This document shows, piece after piece, positions 45,949 through 57,481 of a stretch of 64,000 bases of DNA (the stretch's first letter is position 1; each line of letters begins with the position of its first letter). The DNA comes from Dipteris shenzhenensis (Eukaryota; Polypodiophyta; Polypodiopsida; Gleicheniales). Made by a program: the position numbers and the translations under genes. A model generated the notes under the pieces. The model was not told the origin of the DNA and searched no databases. It saw only the letters and a program-made list of their open reading frames with translations. Location of the stretch: NCBI GenBank assembly GCA_047967505.1, contig CM106538.1. One strand, given 5' to 3'.

Positions 45949-48088
45949 CCCCAAAACTCTGTACATCGATCCAAACTCTGTACACCGGTTGACCTATTGC
46001 CGATCCACCTACAACAAATATATGGCATACCCAAGTAACCTTGGAATGCTTTTGTTCTATCTGAAAAAGATGTTGGATGGCATCCTCACAGAAATAGACC
46101 TAGAGAAGGAGGAAAATAGCTGCAAGGAGGACATGCTTTGGTGATGGGTGTATTACTTGGAGTCGGCACAGACGGCGAATATTAATTTCCCTGGCTATTA
46201 TTTTTCTTGCTCCTTTAAGGTACTTCTCAAGCTCATGATGTAGGATTCTTTTGGCAGGACATGATAGAGGCACGAAGATGTATAGAGTGCAAAGACCAAA
46301 GGATGAAGAGGATACCATTGTGCATCATACTAGCCTAAAGATCTAGGAAATGCTTGCTATATAGATGCTAATAAAATAGTTGGGTGTCTAGAATTTCCTT
46401 GAAAAAGCAAAATGATGTATTTTGAAACAAAAAAAATCTTGCAGTCATTTCTTGGACTTGTGGACTTTCTCATGGTGCTCGTAATACTTGATCGACCTGT
46501 TTCCATGTTAGTACTTAAATGTTTTAAGTAGCCTAGTGATTGAAATCTGTTAACGATAACCAGTCTAAAGGGCACTAGCATTGCGCAACAAATTTTAGGA
46601 TAGCATGGTAGTAGTGTAGAATATTGGGCATCGCAAGAAATCCATTGTGTCGACTAAGTCACCTCTCTGCTAGTTTGTGACTACTTCAATGGAATATATC
46701 AACTTTTTCATAGACTTGCCAATCGTGATCATATATCAGACAACATAACTTGGATATTGTATAGCATACTTAGCATGGGCAATGCATAGGGTACTTAACA
46801 TTCACTGTGTACTTACTATATCACCATGCCATGATATCCTACCATTAAATTAAGAAAGGAACATTCTTTGGCTTCCAAGTCCACACATAATAAACTCCAA
46901 TGCAAGCTGCACCATCAATGAAGAATAATTACCATTTGGCAGCATTGTCAACACATCATAAAAAATGAGTATTACTTACTTCTGGCAATATGCCATAAAG
47001 ACAACTCACACATCGTCAAAATTTATAGATGGCAACCATGTACAAACATCTATTATGGTCTTTTTGTTATTGGTAAGTATTGCGAAAAGGAGAGAATCAA
47101 GAATACACACTCGGCTTTGTACTGATAGAGGTAACTGTGTTATGATGACACTGCATTACAAAATAAATGAACATTAGTTTCTTAGATTCAAGGGTGTCAT
47201 TGAAGTATGAAGACATGAGGGTACACGTTTGAATCTAACCTTAGAATGGCCATCATCACTTTGTCATTAACCTCTTTGCTGAAATTTATTTAAATTATCT
47301 TCAACTAGTATTTATAACAAAAAAAAAGAAAAAGAAAAGATTATGGTTTCAAACCTGTACAAGTTTTTGTGATCTTTTTGCTTAACATTGTGATGCAACA
47401 ATAGCTAGTGAGTCATCATTACTATCCTCTCCATCATTATCTACATCCTCATAATCCCATTCTCTACATCATCATCATCTGCACTCCCTTTCTCCTAATC
47501 ATCGCTCTCATCATCATCAACATGGCTAGAATTAAGGTTCTCGATGTCCATCTGCCTCCTCATCATTTACATTGAGTTTAACTTTATCATGCTCTTCATC
47601 CTCAATCATTTACATCGAGAACCCTGATATCTTTCTCATATTTTGTGGTCACATGAACTTGCACATTATAGAGTTCATGCAATCTCCTTCCCTCTCAACG
47701 ATATTTTTAGAATATCCTTTTCTAAGAAGATCCTCAAACAAATATCCACATAGTCTGAATCTGTGTATCCAAGTACATGCATCTCTCCTCTACCAAAGCA
47801 GATACACATGTCCTTGGAATCACCGGATTTAACACACATATTGAAAAGTGTCTTTGCAAACCGATCTGTTTGTAAACTCCACGAGAGTGCAAATGATGAG
47901 CAACATAAAAGTTTTAGGATCTCTTGAGTCTATTAAAATTGACAAATCTTCGAATGGTTGGTTCAAACTTGAGTTCTAACACACTAGTAGAAAAACATTG
48001 ATGCAGAGATAGTGAGCCAGAAATCCAACAAAATGATCCCAAATTCAATAATGAAGGGGTTTTCAACTCCCAAAGTGTAATGGATACC
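45949..48088. other. Anonymous region with CAT-rich tract
   Basis: No recognisable gene. (CAT)-rich simple sequence at about 47400-47525. Confidence 0.45.
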
Positions 48089-48093
48089 AAAAG

Positions 48094-48382
48094 TGTTGGG
48101 ATATCTCAAGGTGTATGCCTCAGGCACACCTTATGTTTCTATGTGTAAGTGCTAGAGGCACAGTTAGGTGCCCACAAGCACAGTTAGGTGGTGGAAAAGC
48201 CACATAGGATGATTGAGTGAATCTAGGAGCAGATTGAGGAGATGATTGTGGAGCTCTGAGGTCATCAGTGATGTCAGTGACCTTGTATGAGGTGCCTACT
48301 TAAGGACCTCTTTCTTCTTCATTCTATAAGCAAGTATTCTGAGTTTGTGTCCACTCTACTCTTTCTTTTCAGTATTCCAACA
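48094..48382 (+). repeat. 5' LTR of family 1 copy B
   Basis: A 289-bp LTR, TGTTGG...CCAACA, paired with 50017-50305. Confidence 0.96.
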
Positions 48383-48395
48383 TGGTATCAGAGCC
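48383..48395 (+). other. Primer-binding site (initiator-Met tRNA) of copy B
   Basis: TGGTATCAGAGCC abuts the 5' LTR with no spacer; the standard site of plant Copia elements. Confidence 0.92.
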
Positions 48396-49238
48396 ATTTG
48401 ATCCCCCTTGAGCCCATTTCTGCCACATCATCATCTTCTTCTTCATCTTCTTCTTCTCCATTTTCCTCTTTCTTCCCAAAATCTTTGAGAGCTTGGTTCT
48501 CCATCTACAAACGGCCATTGCCCAAACCCTCTGAGCTGGAAACTCCTCTAGTATGGGCGAACTTCCACCTGCAAGCAATTGAAAAAAAAACGTCTGTGGT
48601 GGCTGCCATTCTCCAAACAGCGAATTTCTTCTGTTGCTCAATACTCCCTGCATACTCCGCCATTGCCTGAGCCCTCTTAGGAGTAGATGGGCGACCTCAA
48701 GACGAAGATTTTGAGCCATTTTTCAGGTCATTTGGTTCAGTAACGAGGGAGAAATCGTCAAAACTCAGTTTCAGCCTGTAGCAACTCTCCCGGGCAAAAG
48801 TGCGCACCATTTCGTCCAACCTCTGTGCTGGACCTTCTCTGGTATATGAGCTTTCTTTTGCTTCAGAAAGCCCTCTTTTCCTTGCTTTGAAGAGTGAGCT
48901 ACAAGCCCTCCAAGTTCAGCTTTTCAGTTTTGACAGTTTTGGACAAGTTTTTGAAGATGATGCTACATAAAATGCTACTCTAGCATTTCTGGTTTTTTGA
49001 AGCTTTCAATAACTTCAGCACAAGTGTGGATTCAGTTTGTTTTTGACTTGCTAGACCTGGTTTTGATTGGAAAATGTTTATTTCATCCACTTCTATGAAG
49101 CATGTAAGAAGAAGCATCATTGTTTGAAAACTAGTCACTACCATTTGCTACAACAAGTGGCTATACTTTGGAAGTATTTCAGTTCTTTTTGCCTTGTAAG
49201 AGAGAAGACACTACCCAATACTTGGGTTAGAGCCTCTC

Positions 49239-49640
49239 ATGGCTTGCTTATGCCAAATATGTGAAAAGCCAAAACATAAAGCAATGTCTTGTTATGCTAC
49301 AAAGGATGAAAATGCCAACCTGACTTCCTTATTGAAGATTGCCAAAACAATGGTTGCCAAAAAGGAAGCAAATACAGAGATCTACACTCTCATGGCATTT
49401 TTATTTGACTCCAAGTACAAGAAAAAGATGAAGGTCAGACACCTAAGATATGCTTCTCTACACAACTATGGAGATGACAAGATAATTGTTCTCATGAAGG
49501 ATATGACTTTCAGATCCACTTGTTCTATCATAGTACCATCTTATAAGGCACTAGACACTGCCCATGTGGTAAGACCTTGCCTTGACATGGATATTTTGCC
49601 TCCACAAGATGAGGCATCCCATGAAGATTATGCATTTTAA
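49239..49640 (+). CDS. Zinc-knuckle mini-Gag-like protein of copy B, 133 aa
   Basis: Starts MACLCQICEKPKHKAMSC, a CX2CX4HX4C zinc knuckle at residues 6-19. This is the nucleic-acid-binding motif of retroelement nucleocapsid proteins. A lysine-rich central part follows, and the C-terminus is PPQDEASHEDYAF. Copy A (1.5-3.5 kb) keeps the knuckle and this C-terminus but lacks about 60 central residues. No capsid or UBN2 Gag core precedes the knuckle, so it is not an ordinary Gag. Codons upstream are closed in this frame, so the ATG at 49239 is the natural start. It would be translated far from the cap, after about 850 bp of leader, unless spliced. A role in packaging or nucleic-acid binding is inference. 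Confidence 0.5.
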   Translation: MACLCQICEKPKHKAMSCYATKDENANLTSLLKIAKTMVAKKEANTEIYTLMAFLFDSKYKKKMKVRHLRYASLHNYGDDKIIVLMKDMTFRSTCSIIVPSYKALDTAHVVRPCLDMDILPPQDEASHEDYAF

Positions 49641-49999
49641 ACTCATCTCTATGTATGCTCCAGATCACTCTTTTTATGTCAAGGTACTCAGCCTGGATAG
49701 TCCTCCAAAATGAATGAAAATAAACTATTGTGTGTTGTGTGTTTTGTAAACACCTCTGGTCACCTTATGATGTAGGCCATGTGTATGGTTTGTTCCATGG
49801 TACCTCCTACAGACATTGTGTGCATGTACATGTAGGAGAGATAACCATTGGAAGGTCTGTTTGTATCCCTTTCTGTTTACCTTACACCCAAGGAAACCCT
49901 TGCTAGCATGAGAACCTAGCCATAGATTTATCCTTGACCACCATGAGATGGCATGAGAAACTATGAGACTAGATGTATCCTTGACATAGCCTGAGGCAT

Positions 50000-50016
50000 T
50001 TCCTTGAGGGGGGGTT
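50000..50016 (+). other. Polypurine tract of copy B
   Basis: CCTTGAGGGGGGGTT next to the 3' LTR, same block as in copies A and C. Confidence 0.8.
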
Positions 50017-50305
50017 TGTTGGGATATCTCAAGGTGTATGCCTCAGGCACACCTTATGTTTCTATGTGTAAGTGCTAGAGGCACAGTTAGGTGCCCACAA
50101 GCACAGTTAGGTGGTGGAAAAGCCACATAGGATGATTGAGTGAATCTAGGAGCAGATTGAGGAGATGATTGTGGAGCTCTGAGGTCATCAGTGATGTCAG
50201 TGACCTTGTATGAGGTGCCTACTTAAGGACCTCTTTCTTCTTCATTCTATAAGCAAGTATTCTGAGTTTGTGTCCACTCTACTCTTTCTTTTCAGTATTC
50301 CAACA
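50017..50305 (+). repeat. 3' LTR of family 1 copy B
   Basis: A 289-bp LTR, no difference from 48094-48382 seen on reading. Confidence 0.96.
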
Positions 50306-50310
50306 AAAAG

Positions 50311-51021
50311 TAGGCAATGGTTGCCTCTGTAGGTCATTCCAGACTCTCAGTCTCATCGAAAGGAACAAGGGAATCATCAAAAAACGTCTTTTTTCTCCAA
50401 AACCACCTGTAGGCTTGCAAAAAACCAATCAGAGAACTTTCCAAAGGCTTTTGCAAGGTCTCTGCACACCAGGATGTAGGTAAAGTCACCCAAATTTAAC
50501 CCTCATTTCATGGAAAAGATGCATAGAAATGATTTGGAGAGTGCACACTGCACTTCCAAAATTCTCACAAAAATGAATTTGGACATTGAAGAGTCCAAAA
50601 TTAACAAAATGTTTGTTGTCGGTAGCACTACATAAAACCCTTGAAGTTTGGAATCCGAGTGAGAAGAAAGTTGAATATTTGTCCCACATACAATTTTTCA
50701 AAGAACTTGCTAAACATGGCATCAATGTCCTCATGGGTGTGCCCTACGATCAAGAAGCCAATTGAATAGTCTTGAAAACACCTCTTGCTACTAGTAGAGA
50801 AAGGTATGCAAATAAGTATCTATTCTTGTTTGACGATGAACAATTGTCTAGTTGGAGTAGCAAGCTCTCTGGCAGCTTTCAAAAAGGGGTTTCAAATTAA
50901 CATTTCCATCTAGAGAGGGTGGATTTTCATATCCATGTGATAGCATCAAATTTTGGCATGTGGTTTTAGCCTCCATAATAGATATTGTCAAGGTATTCAT
51001 GGTGAACATTAGACCACCATC
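50311..51021. other. Anonymous region, probably transposon debris
   Basis: Lies between the young LTR insertion and the HDKMD-type relic. No domain recognised, but its composition resembles the relic region. Confidence 0.35.
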
Positions 51022-51841
51022 TCATGCCTCTAGATTTGCATTTTTGATCGTGTTATCTATAACAATTTTACATGAGACACCCATATTGGAAATATTTTTA
51101 CCTTCAAGAATTTGGTGATGGTCCAATGCCTTTATTGAACACAAAGCAGTTAGAAGTTGAGCTTTTCTTCTTGGAATCCCATCAATAGAAAGCTCTCCAA
51201 TGTCATGCATTTCTATCCTTTCTAGGTTGCATAAACAAAATGAAAGGGATCCAATTATAAGGTTTAGATCAGATGGCCACAAACCATTAAGGGTGAAGTG
51301 CCCATAATGACCATGGCCATGCCCATGAATCATCATTCCAATGACTGACACTTGTAATTGCCATGCAGAATTAGTGTCCTTTGATCTCACCCTAAGTCTC
51401 AAAATTGTTGTCTTTTTTTGGTCCATCTTGTCATGGAGTATGCACACATATTTATTTGGATTCATCTCGGAGTACTTAAACCATGCATAGTATAAGTTCC
51501 TACAACTCTATTGTTGTGTATGTGCTTCCTTATTTCTTCCATGAGCAAGTTGCACTTCTCTTGAATTTTTGTGGGGCTGCCAACTGAGCTTTGATCCCAC
51601 TACACAAACTGCATATATAGAATTCACTAGTCTTAGCAAGGGATACATTTCTGATCTATTTTCCAAATCCTATGAAATGTAGATATAGATAGGCCTTCAT
51701 AACCCCATTGGTAAGAAAAGTGTTGACCTCATGTAGGACATCTGTTTGCTTATACACCTTTGGTATCACTAACTGTTTCTCTCTATAACCATCCAACATG
51801 GTTCTACTCTTGTGATGCATATGCTTTGAGTTATTGTCCAA
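51022..51841 (-). pseudogene. HDKMD-type putative transposase relic
   Basis: Minus-strand reading 51465-51022 includes CILHDKMDQKKTT, then SVIGMMIHGHGHGHYGHF and a following SDLNLIIGSL. This order (HDKMD..K, VTGM..HGHG...Y.HY, D.N..IGS) matches a DDE-like family of uncharacterised eukaryotic proteins I remember from fungi and early-diverging plants. A short upstream frame (51841-51656) may be its neighbouring part. Both ends are missing and frames are broken. Catalytic assignments are not possible by eye; family membership needs a profile search. Confidence 0.45.
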
Positions 51842-52660
51842 TAAAGTCTTGCATGAGAGCCCTTCCCAAACCTGTGTGCTCCCTACTCCTACAAATCCCT
51901 ATATTCCCATACACATATTGTCACGCACCATTCTTAATGCACCCTATATCGATAAAATGATCTTTGGTATTGTGTGCATCTCGTACCATGCTCTGCAACA
52001 CACCATGTGACCCTGAAGTTGAGCCATGTCATTCATGATGCCATGCCATTAGCAACATATCATATACATAGTTTGTATGGGATTCCAAGGAGCTATCCCA
52101 AAAATTATTTCTCGTTGTCATTAGCATATCTCGTTCAGCTCGTTGGCATCACCTCCTATCAAATAAGTTAATGGAAGAAACTTATTGCACCAATTCCAAT
52201 CACATTTTGTACATTGATGTTGGAGGCTCTCTTTGCTTAGGCTTCCTCTAAATGAAAGTACACCTTCTGTTTTGAAAAGTGGAGTAGCATCCCTTTCTAG
52301 TAGTCCATTGGTGACCACCTCATTTGTACTAGCATATCGGTCCATGGGCACATATTGTTGCAATGGGCTTCCATCCAGTAAGGTTACCTACTTGATGGGG
52401 CCACTTAAGTTGACCAAGAGAACTGATGTCTTGGATAGAACACTTCAAGGCACTTGCTATAGTTTGTTCTTGGATAGAAGACTTTGAGGCACTTGCTATA
52501 ATTTGTTCTTTATTCTCAATATTCACACCAATGCAATCATTGCCCAATAGGTCAAAGTTGATAGAGTCATCTAGGAAGGATCACACCTTCTCCAATGGTC
52601 TCAGTCATTCACTCATCCCATAAGCCAACCCTTTTATCCTTCCAAGATCCATGAATGTGA

Positions 52661-53740
52661 TTGTTGATTTCCAATGTTAAATCCCAAAGAGGCAAAAAAT
52701 GTCAAAGTGTAGTGAACTGTGATGATTTAAAGCAAGCAATTGAGAGTGCAACATGTCCAGAAAAAAGGGAATCATACAAAAGAAAGAGAAATTTTCATCA
52801 TGGACTTGTTTGGCATTCTATAATTAAATATGCATTTGGGAAGGAGCAAGCTATTTCCCATCCCAATGAACACATGTGCCTTATTATAGATGGTATGGAT
52901 TAGAATACAACAACATTGCCTCAATTTGTTAACACTCCACCAAAGCTACAAGGAAAATACTTTTTGAAGACAAATTTATGTGGAGTGTTTTTGCATCGAT
53001 TTAAGTTTTTTGTAGACATATGGATTGATTCCTTGCCTCTACATGATAGCAATCAAGTTATAACATCTATTATGAAGGCAATTTTTAGTGTACATGCATA
53101 AAAAAGTTGCCTACTAGCAATTTTGAGAATACAAGTAGGCAATTGCGGATTAGGAAATAAGAGTATAATCTTCTTTGTATTTTTGTAAATGCTAATCTCT
53201 CATTGAATCTTCAATGAAATTGAATTTGGATTTTTGTTGGTTGGGAATACGCATGAGGATATCGATCAAGTTTTCAACACAGTCTCAAGAGAGCTAAAAC
53301 ACAAGGGCTTGGAGACAATGGATGACTTGATAAGAAGATGTGGGGGGAAAGTTTGTGGCCATAAAGAAGGTACAATATGCTCCAGGGGCTAAATAATGTA
53401 TGATTGGAAGAGCTTTATTCTACCTTTTATTCAAATACATCGTGGTGATGCCCTGACAAGTCATAGAAATCCACACTACTTTCACCTTTTTTTAAAGGAT
53501 GAAAACCATTGATGTAGTGGCAACAATATTCTCATGATATAACATGGGAGCCTAAAGAACCATACAGTCTCTTAACGTCAATTCCAAGCAAGGAAATGTC
53601 TCCAAAATGGGCTCCTATAAAACAATTCATCAAGAAATTCAAGTGTGCAATAGAAGGCTTAAAAGATTTTATTACATATAAAGAGGAAATGCTTCGGAGA
53701 TTTCGTGATTGGAAGCCTTCTTGGAAGGAACACATTGCTA
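52661..53740 (+). pseudogene. DGMDQ / THEDID-type putative transposase relic
   Basis: Plus-strand blocks in order are CDDLKQAIESATCPEKRESY, LIIDGMD*NTTTLPQF (TAG at 52901 where relatives have Gln), DIWIDSLPLHDSNQVITSI, FLLVGNTHEDIDQVFNTVSR near 53240-53300, YDWKSFILPF near 53400, and IKKFKCAIEGLKDFI to about 53740. The succession IDGMDQ - HDSN - VGHTHEDID - DW is that of a widespread uncharacterised eukaryotic family (possibly the DUF7869 group, name from memory). Frames shift at least twice. The acidic residues in DGMD and HEDID suggest a nuclease or integrase-like fold, which is inference. Confidence 0.55.
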
Positions 53741-53970
53741 CTATAATTAACAAGAATTTCATACAATTAGCATACAGTGTGTTGTTATCCATCTTCTCCT
53801 TCCTACCCTTTGGCTCATACCAAACTACTGTAAATATTGTAGCTCTCTCTTGATCATCCTTGCTCATGTCCACCATGTTTGTAACCCAAAATTTCACATT
53901 CTCATTTTCATCATCAGATGGTCGAACTGCTACAAAACAATGGACTTCTGTATCTACTTGTGGCATGAAC
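53700..53970 (-). pseudogene. C-terminal piece of a related transposase, opposite orientation
   Basis: Minus frame reads CFVAVRPSDDENENVKFWVT, then MVDMSKDDQERATIFTVVWY. This is a small beta-rich module of the FWV...V.WYEP type that I would expect near the C-terminus of the same kind of protein. It points towards the plus-strand relic and meets it near 53.74 kb. This looks like an inversion or two copies inserted head to head. Confidence 0.4.
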
Positions 53971-56900
53971 TCTCTCTTCTTTGGTCCACAGTTTGTACAT
54001 CAGAGTATCAATTCGAATTCATCTCCAAAGACTTGAGCTGGGTGCAAGTCGTTACCAACATTTGGCCAAAACAAGGTGCATTCTTCCTCGACATATCCTC
54101 TTCTTGCATTTTCTCAAGGTCTTTTATCAACTTGTACGGGTCCCAAACCATGAATAAATTTCAGAGATTTCAAGATCTAGATGATTATAAATCAAGGACA
54201 AAGAAAGCAAGGAAGCACATGGGGTATGATGTCGAAGAAAAATAAAAATACTACGACCAAGTATTTTGCATATACAGGAGTTTTAAAGGATGCTTGCTAA
54301 GGAGGAAGTACTTTGGAAGTAGAAGGACATAGTGCAAATGAAGAATGCCCATGATAACACCATTGAAGCATCAATAAAGACGAGAGATGATGGTGGTGAG
54401 ATGGGAGTGAATGAAGATGGCACCAAAGCGACAAGTGTTGGGACACATGATAAATACATGATGACAAATTTGACCTTCAAATGAGCAAATATCAGGATCG
54501 TCCATTAAATCATTATAAAGGCATAAGTAATTGAAAAGGTCGTGACATACTACCTTGTAGAGAAACTTATCTAGAGTACTTTTCTAGTAAACATATGATA
54601 ATGTAAATTTGCAAGCATAGCTATTGCTTTTCTTTGGAATATAGAAGAGTCTTCCATGTGTCTTCTCTATTTAAACATATTAAATTGGTGAATATTATGA
54701 GTGACATTTTTGTCTACATTGAATTTTAAGTGCTTCTTCATGGATTTTAATTAATAACTTCAAAAAAATAGATATTAAATAGGAATCTTAAAGCAATAAA
54801 TACAAAGTAGGATTTAGTACTAGCTTTTCCATTATTAATGCAACTTTATAGAGACATATTGCAAAATTTATTATGAGGAAATGATAGTGCAAGAAAGTAA
54901 ACTTGTGATTCTCAAATGATATTTTCATAAAGAAAACTTTCCATTTGGGTCTATTGATTTGATGGTTTGGTTGTGGACATTAAAAGCCACAAATCCACCC
55001 AATAAGATAAAGATACCACAACAGGTATGCATCAAAGCACATTAGGGCCTACTTGGTATTAAAGCATAGGCTCAACATAGGCAATGGTGATGATTTTGTC
55101 CACTATGATCTCCCAACCCACCAAGCTAATATGTTCTCTCATGTGTAGCATATTTCCCATTTTTTTGCTCTTCATAATTTGAAACATAATATATGAATAA
55201 TATGTCAATTTACAAATGTAGAGCCTTTCATCAAATTTGTTTCTTTTCGTTCACTTTACATGGTGTTCATTAACATCACCAACTAGTGTTTATCAGCACC
55301 TTTACTAATCCATTGTGTCTACCCAAATGGTGTTTATTAACACCACCAGTAGATATGATTTTTCAATCTCTTGCAAGGCTCCATGTCATTTGTGACTTTT
55401 ACATTTTAGTCCCTTGCTAGATGTAACTTTCCCATAGTCAATGACGTTTCCCATAAAACAATGAAGTTTCCCACAATTTGCTTATTTCCCATAATTAATG
55501 GTAGATTCCGATAATCAATTCAAAATTCCCAAATTTAACAAAATCCAACGAATTTCAAAATTCCCAAAATGCCATTTTTCCCCACTTTATCTAATATGGT
55601 GTTATTAGTGAAGATATTGGAGGTATAGGTGATTTGATCCTCCAAGTTCATGTCCCAAAACTTCATTCTCATTTGCAAAACAATGGTCTACAATTTGAAA
55701 CACTTAAATTTGTGGCCATTTAAAAGTGCCACCATTGAACAACTTTGTGTCTATGCTTCCCTCCCTACGATTGTGATTTACCATATGATATCTTATTTTT
55801 CTACAAAATGGCTTAACATTTAGGAAAGTACTAGCACTCCCATCTTGTTCTTAGAAATATACTAGAGTAGAGTTATCCATGCATGGCTCGTAAGCCAAGG
55901 GTTGCAACATTGATCCATCGTCAAACATGATTTGGTCTATAGGCCATGGCCTTAGAGATGGAACAAAAAGTTTTTTGACATCATTAAGGGTATATCTATT
56001 CACTATACTAACTTTTCTCACTTAAAATTTAATTGAAGTTCCATTAGTAACTAGGATTCCTAATTACACCTCAATGCACATGACATGGACAATTTCTAAT
56101 AAAGTGACACCCCCCACCTCATGAAATTCTATATATGGGATTTCATCATAAGCATGAACCGAAAGCAAAGATATGATTATTAAAAGGAATTCTTTCTTGA
56201 CTTTAATTAAATGGTCAACATGATTGTTTGCGGCATTCGAAGTGGTGCATGATTTGCATAATATATAACAATTTGGTACTCTAATATTAGTATATCTAAT
56301 CTCAGTAACTTGCTACCACGTAGTCCATGTGGTGGAGGTGTGTTTTAGGGTTATCATCTTCCATGTGCCTTTCTGGTTCAAGAGCTCCATAAAGTACTTT
56401 GATTTTCTCAAGAGTATGGGGACACTCTCACCTTGAACCTCTCACTCTTTGCCCCTTTCTGTCTTCCCATTTAATAGAATCTCTCACCTTCAACATGTCA
56501 CTCTTCTCCCCTCTCTCTCTTCCCATTAAATAGAAACTCTTGCTCCCTCTCACTTTCTCTGTTTCCACTAGACGCTTCTCTCAGGTAACACGTTTATTTC
56601 TAAATCCCAAAAAGTTGTTTGTTCAAGATAGCATGATCTTCCACATGGTGTTTGGCTTTCTTTCTAAATCTTTGTTTATTGATTAGTCTTTTTTGGTCTC
56701 AAAGTACTTCATAACAAAATGAATTGATTATATATTATCAATCTCTCACTTCTACTAATTTCCCTTGTTGCTTTCTCTCTTTCCTAAATGGAAGCTCTTC
56801 TTATGTGTTATTCTTCCGACTGAACTCTCCTTCCTAGCTTCCAAGAGTGCAAGTGTTTGTGGACAATGCCTCTTAGAGTAGTGGTAAAGCAAGCACTTTT

Positions 56901-57481
56901 GGATAGCAAATTACTTTTTAAGGGAGTTCGGGCAATTTTTGTAAGGTGATCTCCCTTGAATGACAATTTGAAACACACAACTCAACTAAAGTTTTTGTTT
57001 AAAGTACAAGTGAAAATTCACAAAATAGTTCCAATCCTCGAGTATAGACTACCTCTAACGAGGCAGTGCTAATAATAAACTGTCAAAGTCATGGGAGCTC
57101 GTAGATGCAATCTCAACCGTTGGATCAAGTCTCCCTAAATCATGGGCTCTATGAGCTAAGTGATACGTCAAAATCTTACCTAGGTACCCAACCATCACAC
57201 CATAACAAAGCACTTTCCTAAATGCCGAAGTGTCAAAATCTTCCTAACGTGCCCATCAAATCAACCTTTTAATTGCTGATGTGTCAACTCCTCGCCCCAT
57301 GACTTTAACGGCGGCCGAGAGAAGCCATGGGTTGGCCTCTTCTTTAAATGAGAGTGACTCGCGGCCTCCCTGGTCGCCACGTTCAGAAAGGCCTACCCAT
57401 GGCCTATGCCTACCTCATGAGGGAGTAGGAGAGGAGCACTCGATGAGAAATAGTCTTCTTGTGCTCTCTTGTTTGGTCTCC
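53971..57481. other. Anonymous AT-rich region up to the PEBP gene
   Basis: No gene recognised. 54110-54245 may be a further scrap of the transposase debris. 56425-56560 has a ~57-bp duplication with CTCTCACCTT.AAC.T.TCAC and TTCCCATT.AATAGAA. No clear TATA box ahead of the PEBP gene. Confidence 0.45.

Larger units (their letters stand above)
48094..50305 (+). mobile_element. Non-autonomous LTR retrotransposon, family 1 (copy B), recent insertion
   Basis: A 2,212-bp element with two 289-bp LTRs that appear identical on full reading, and a perfect 5-bp target duplication AAAAG (48089-48093 and 50306-50310). TGGTATCAGAGCC (48383-48395), a perfect initiator-Met primer site, follows the 5' LTR. 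A G-rich tract precedes the 3' LTR. The 1.6-kb interior has no reverse transcriptase, integrase or protease. It does carry a 133-codon ORF with a zinc knuckle near its 3' end. Identical LTRs mean very recent transposition, so an autonomous helper element has probably been active. Confidence 0.96.

Noticed and set aside
57281-57481. Upstream in-frame ATG as PEBP start
   Set aside because: Would place the hydrophobic leader internally and adds 67 residues without any PEBP similarity.
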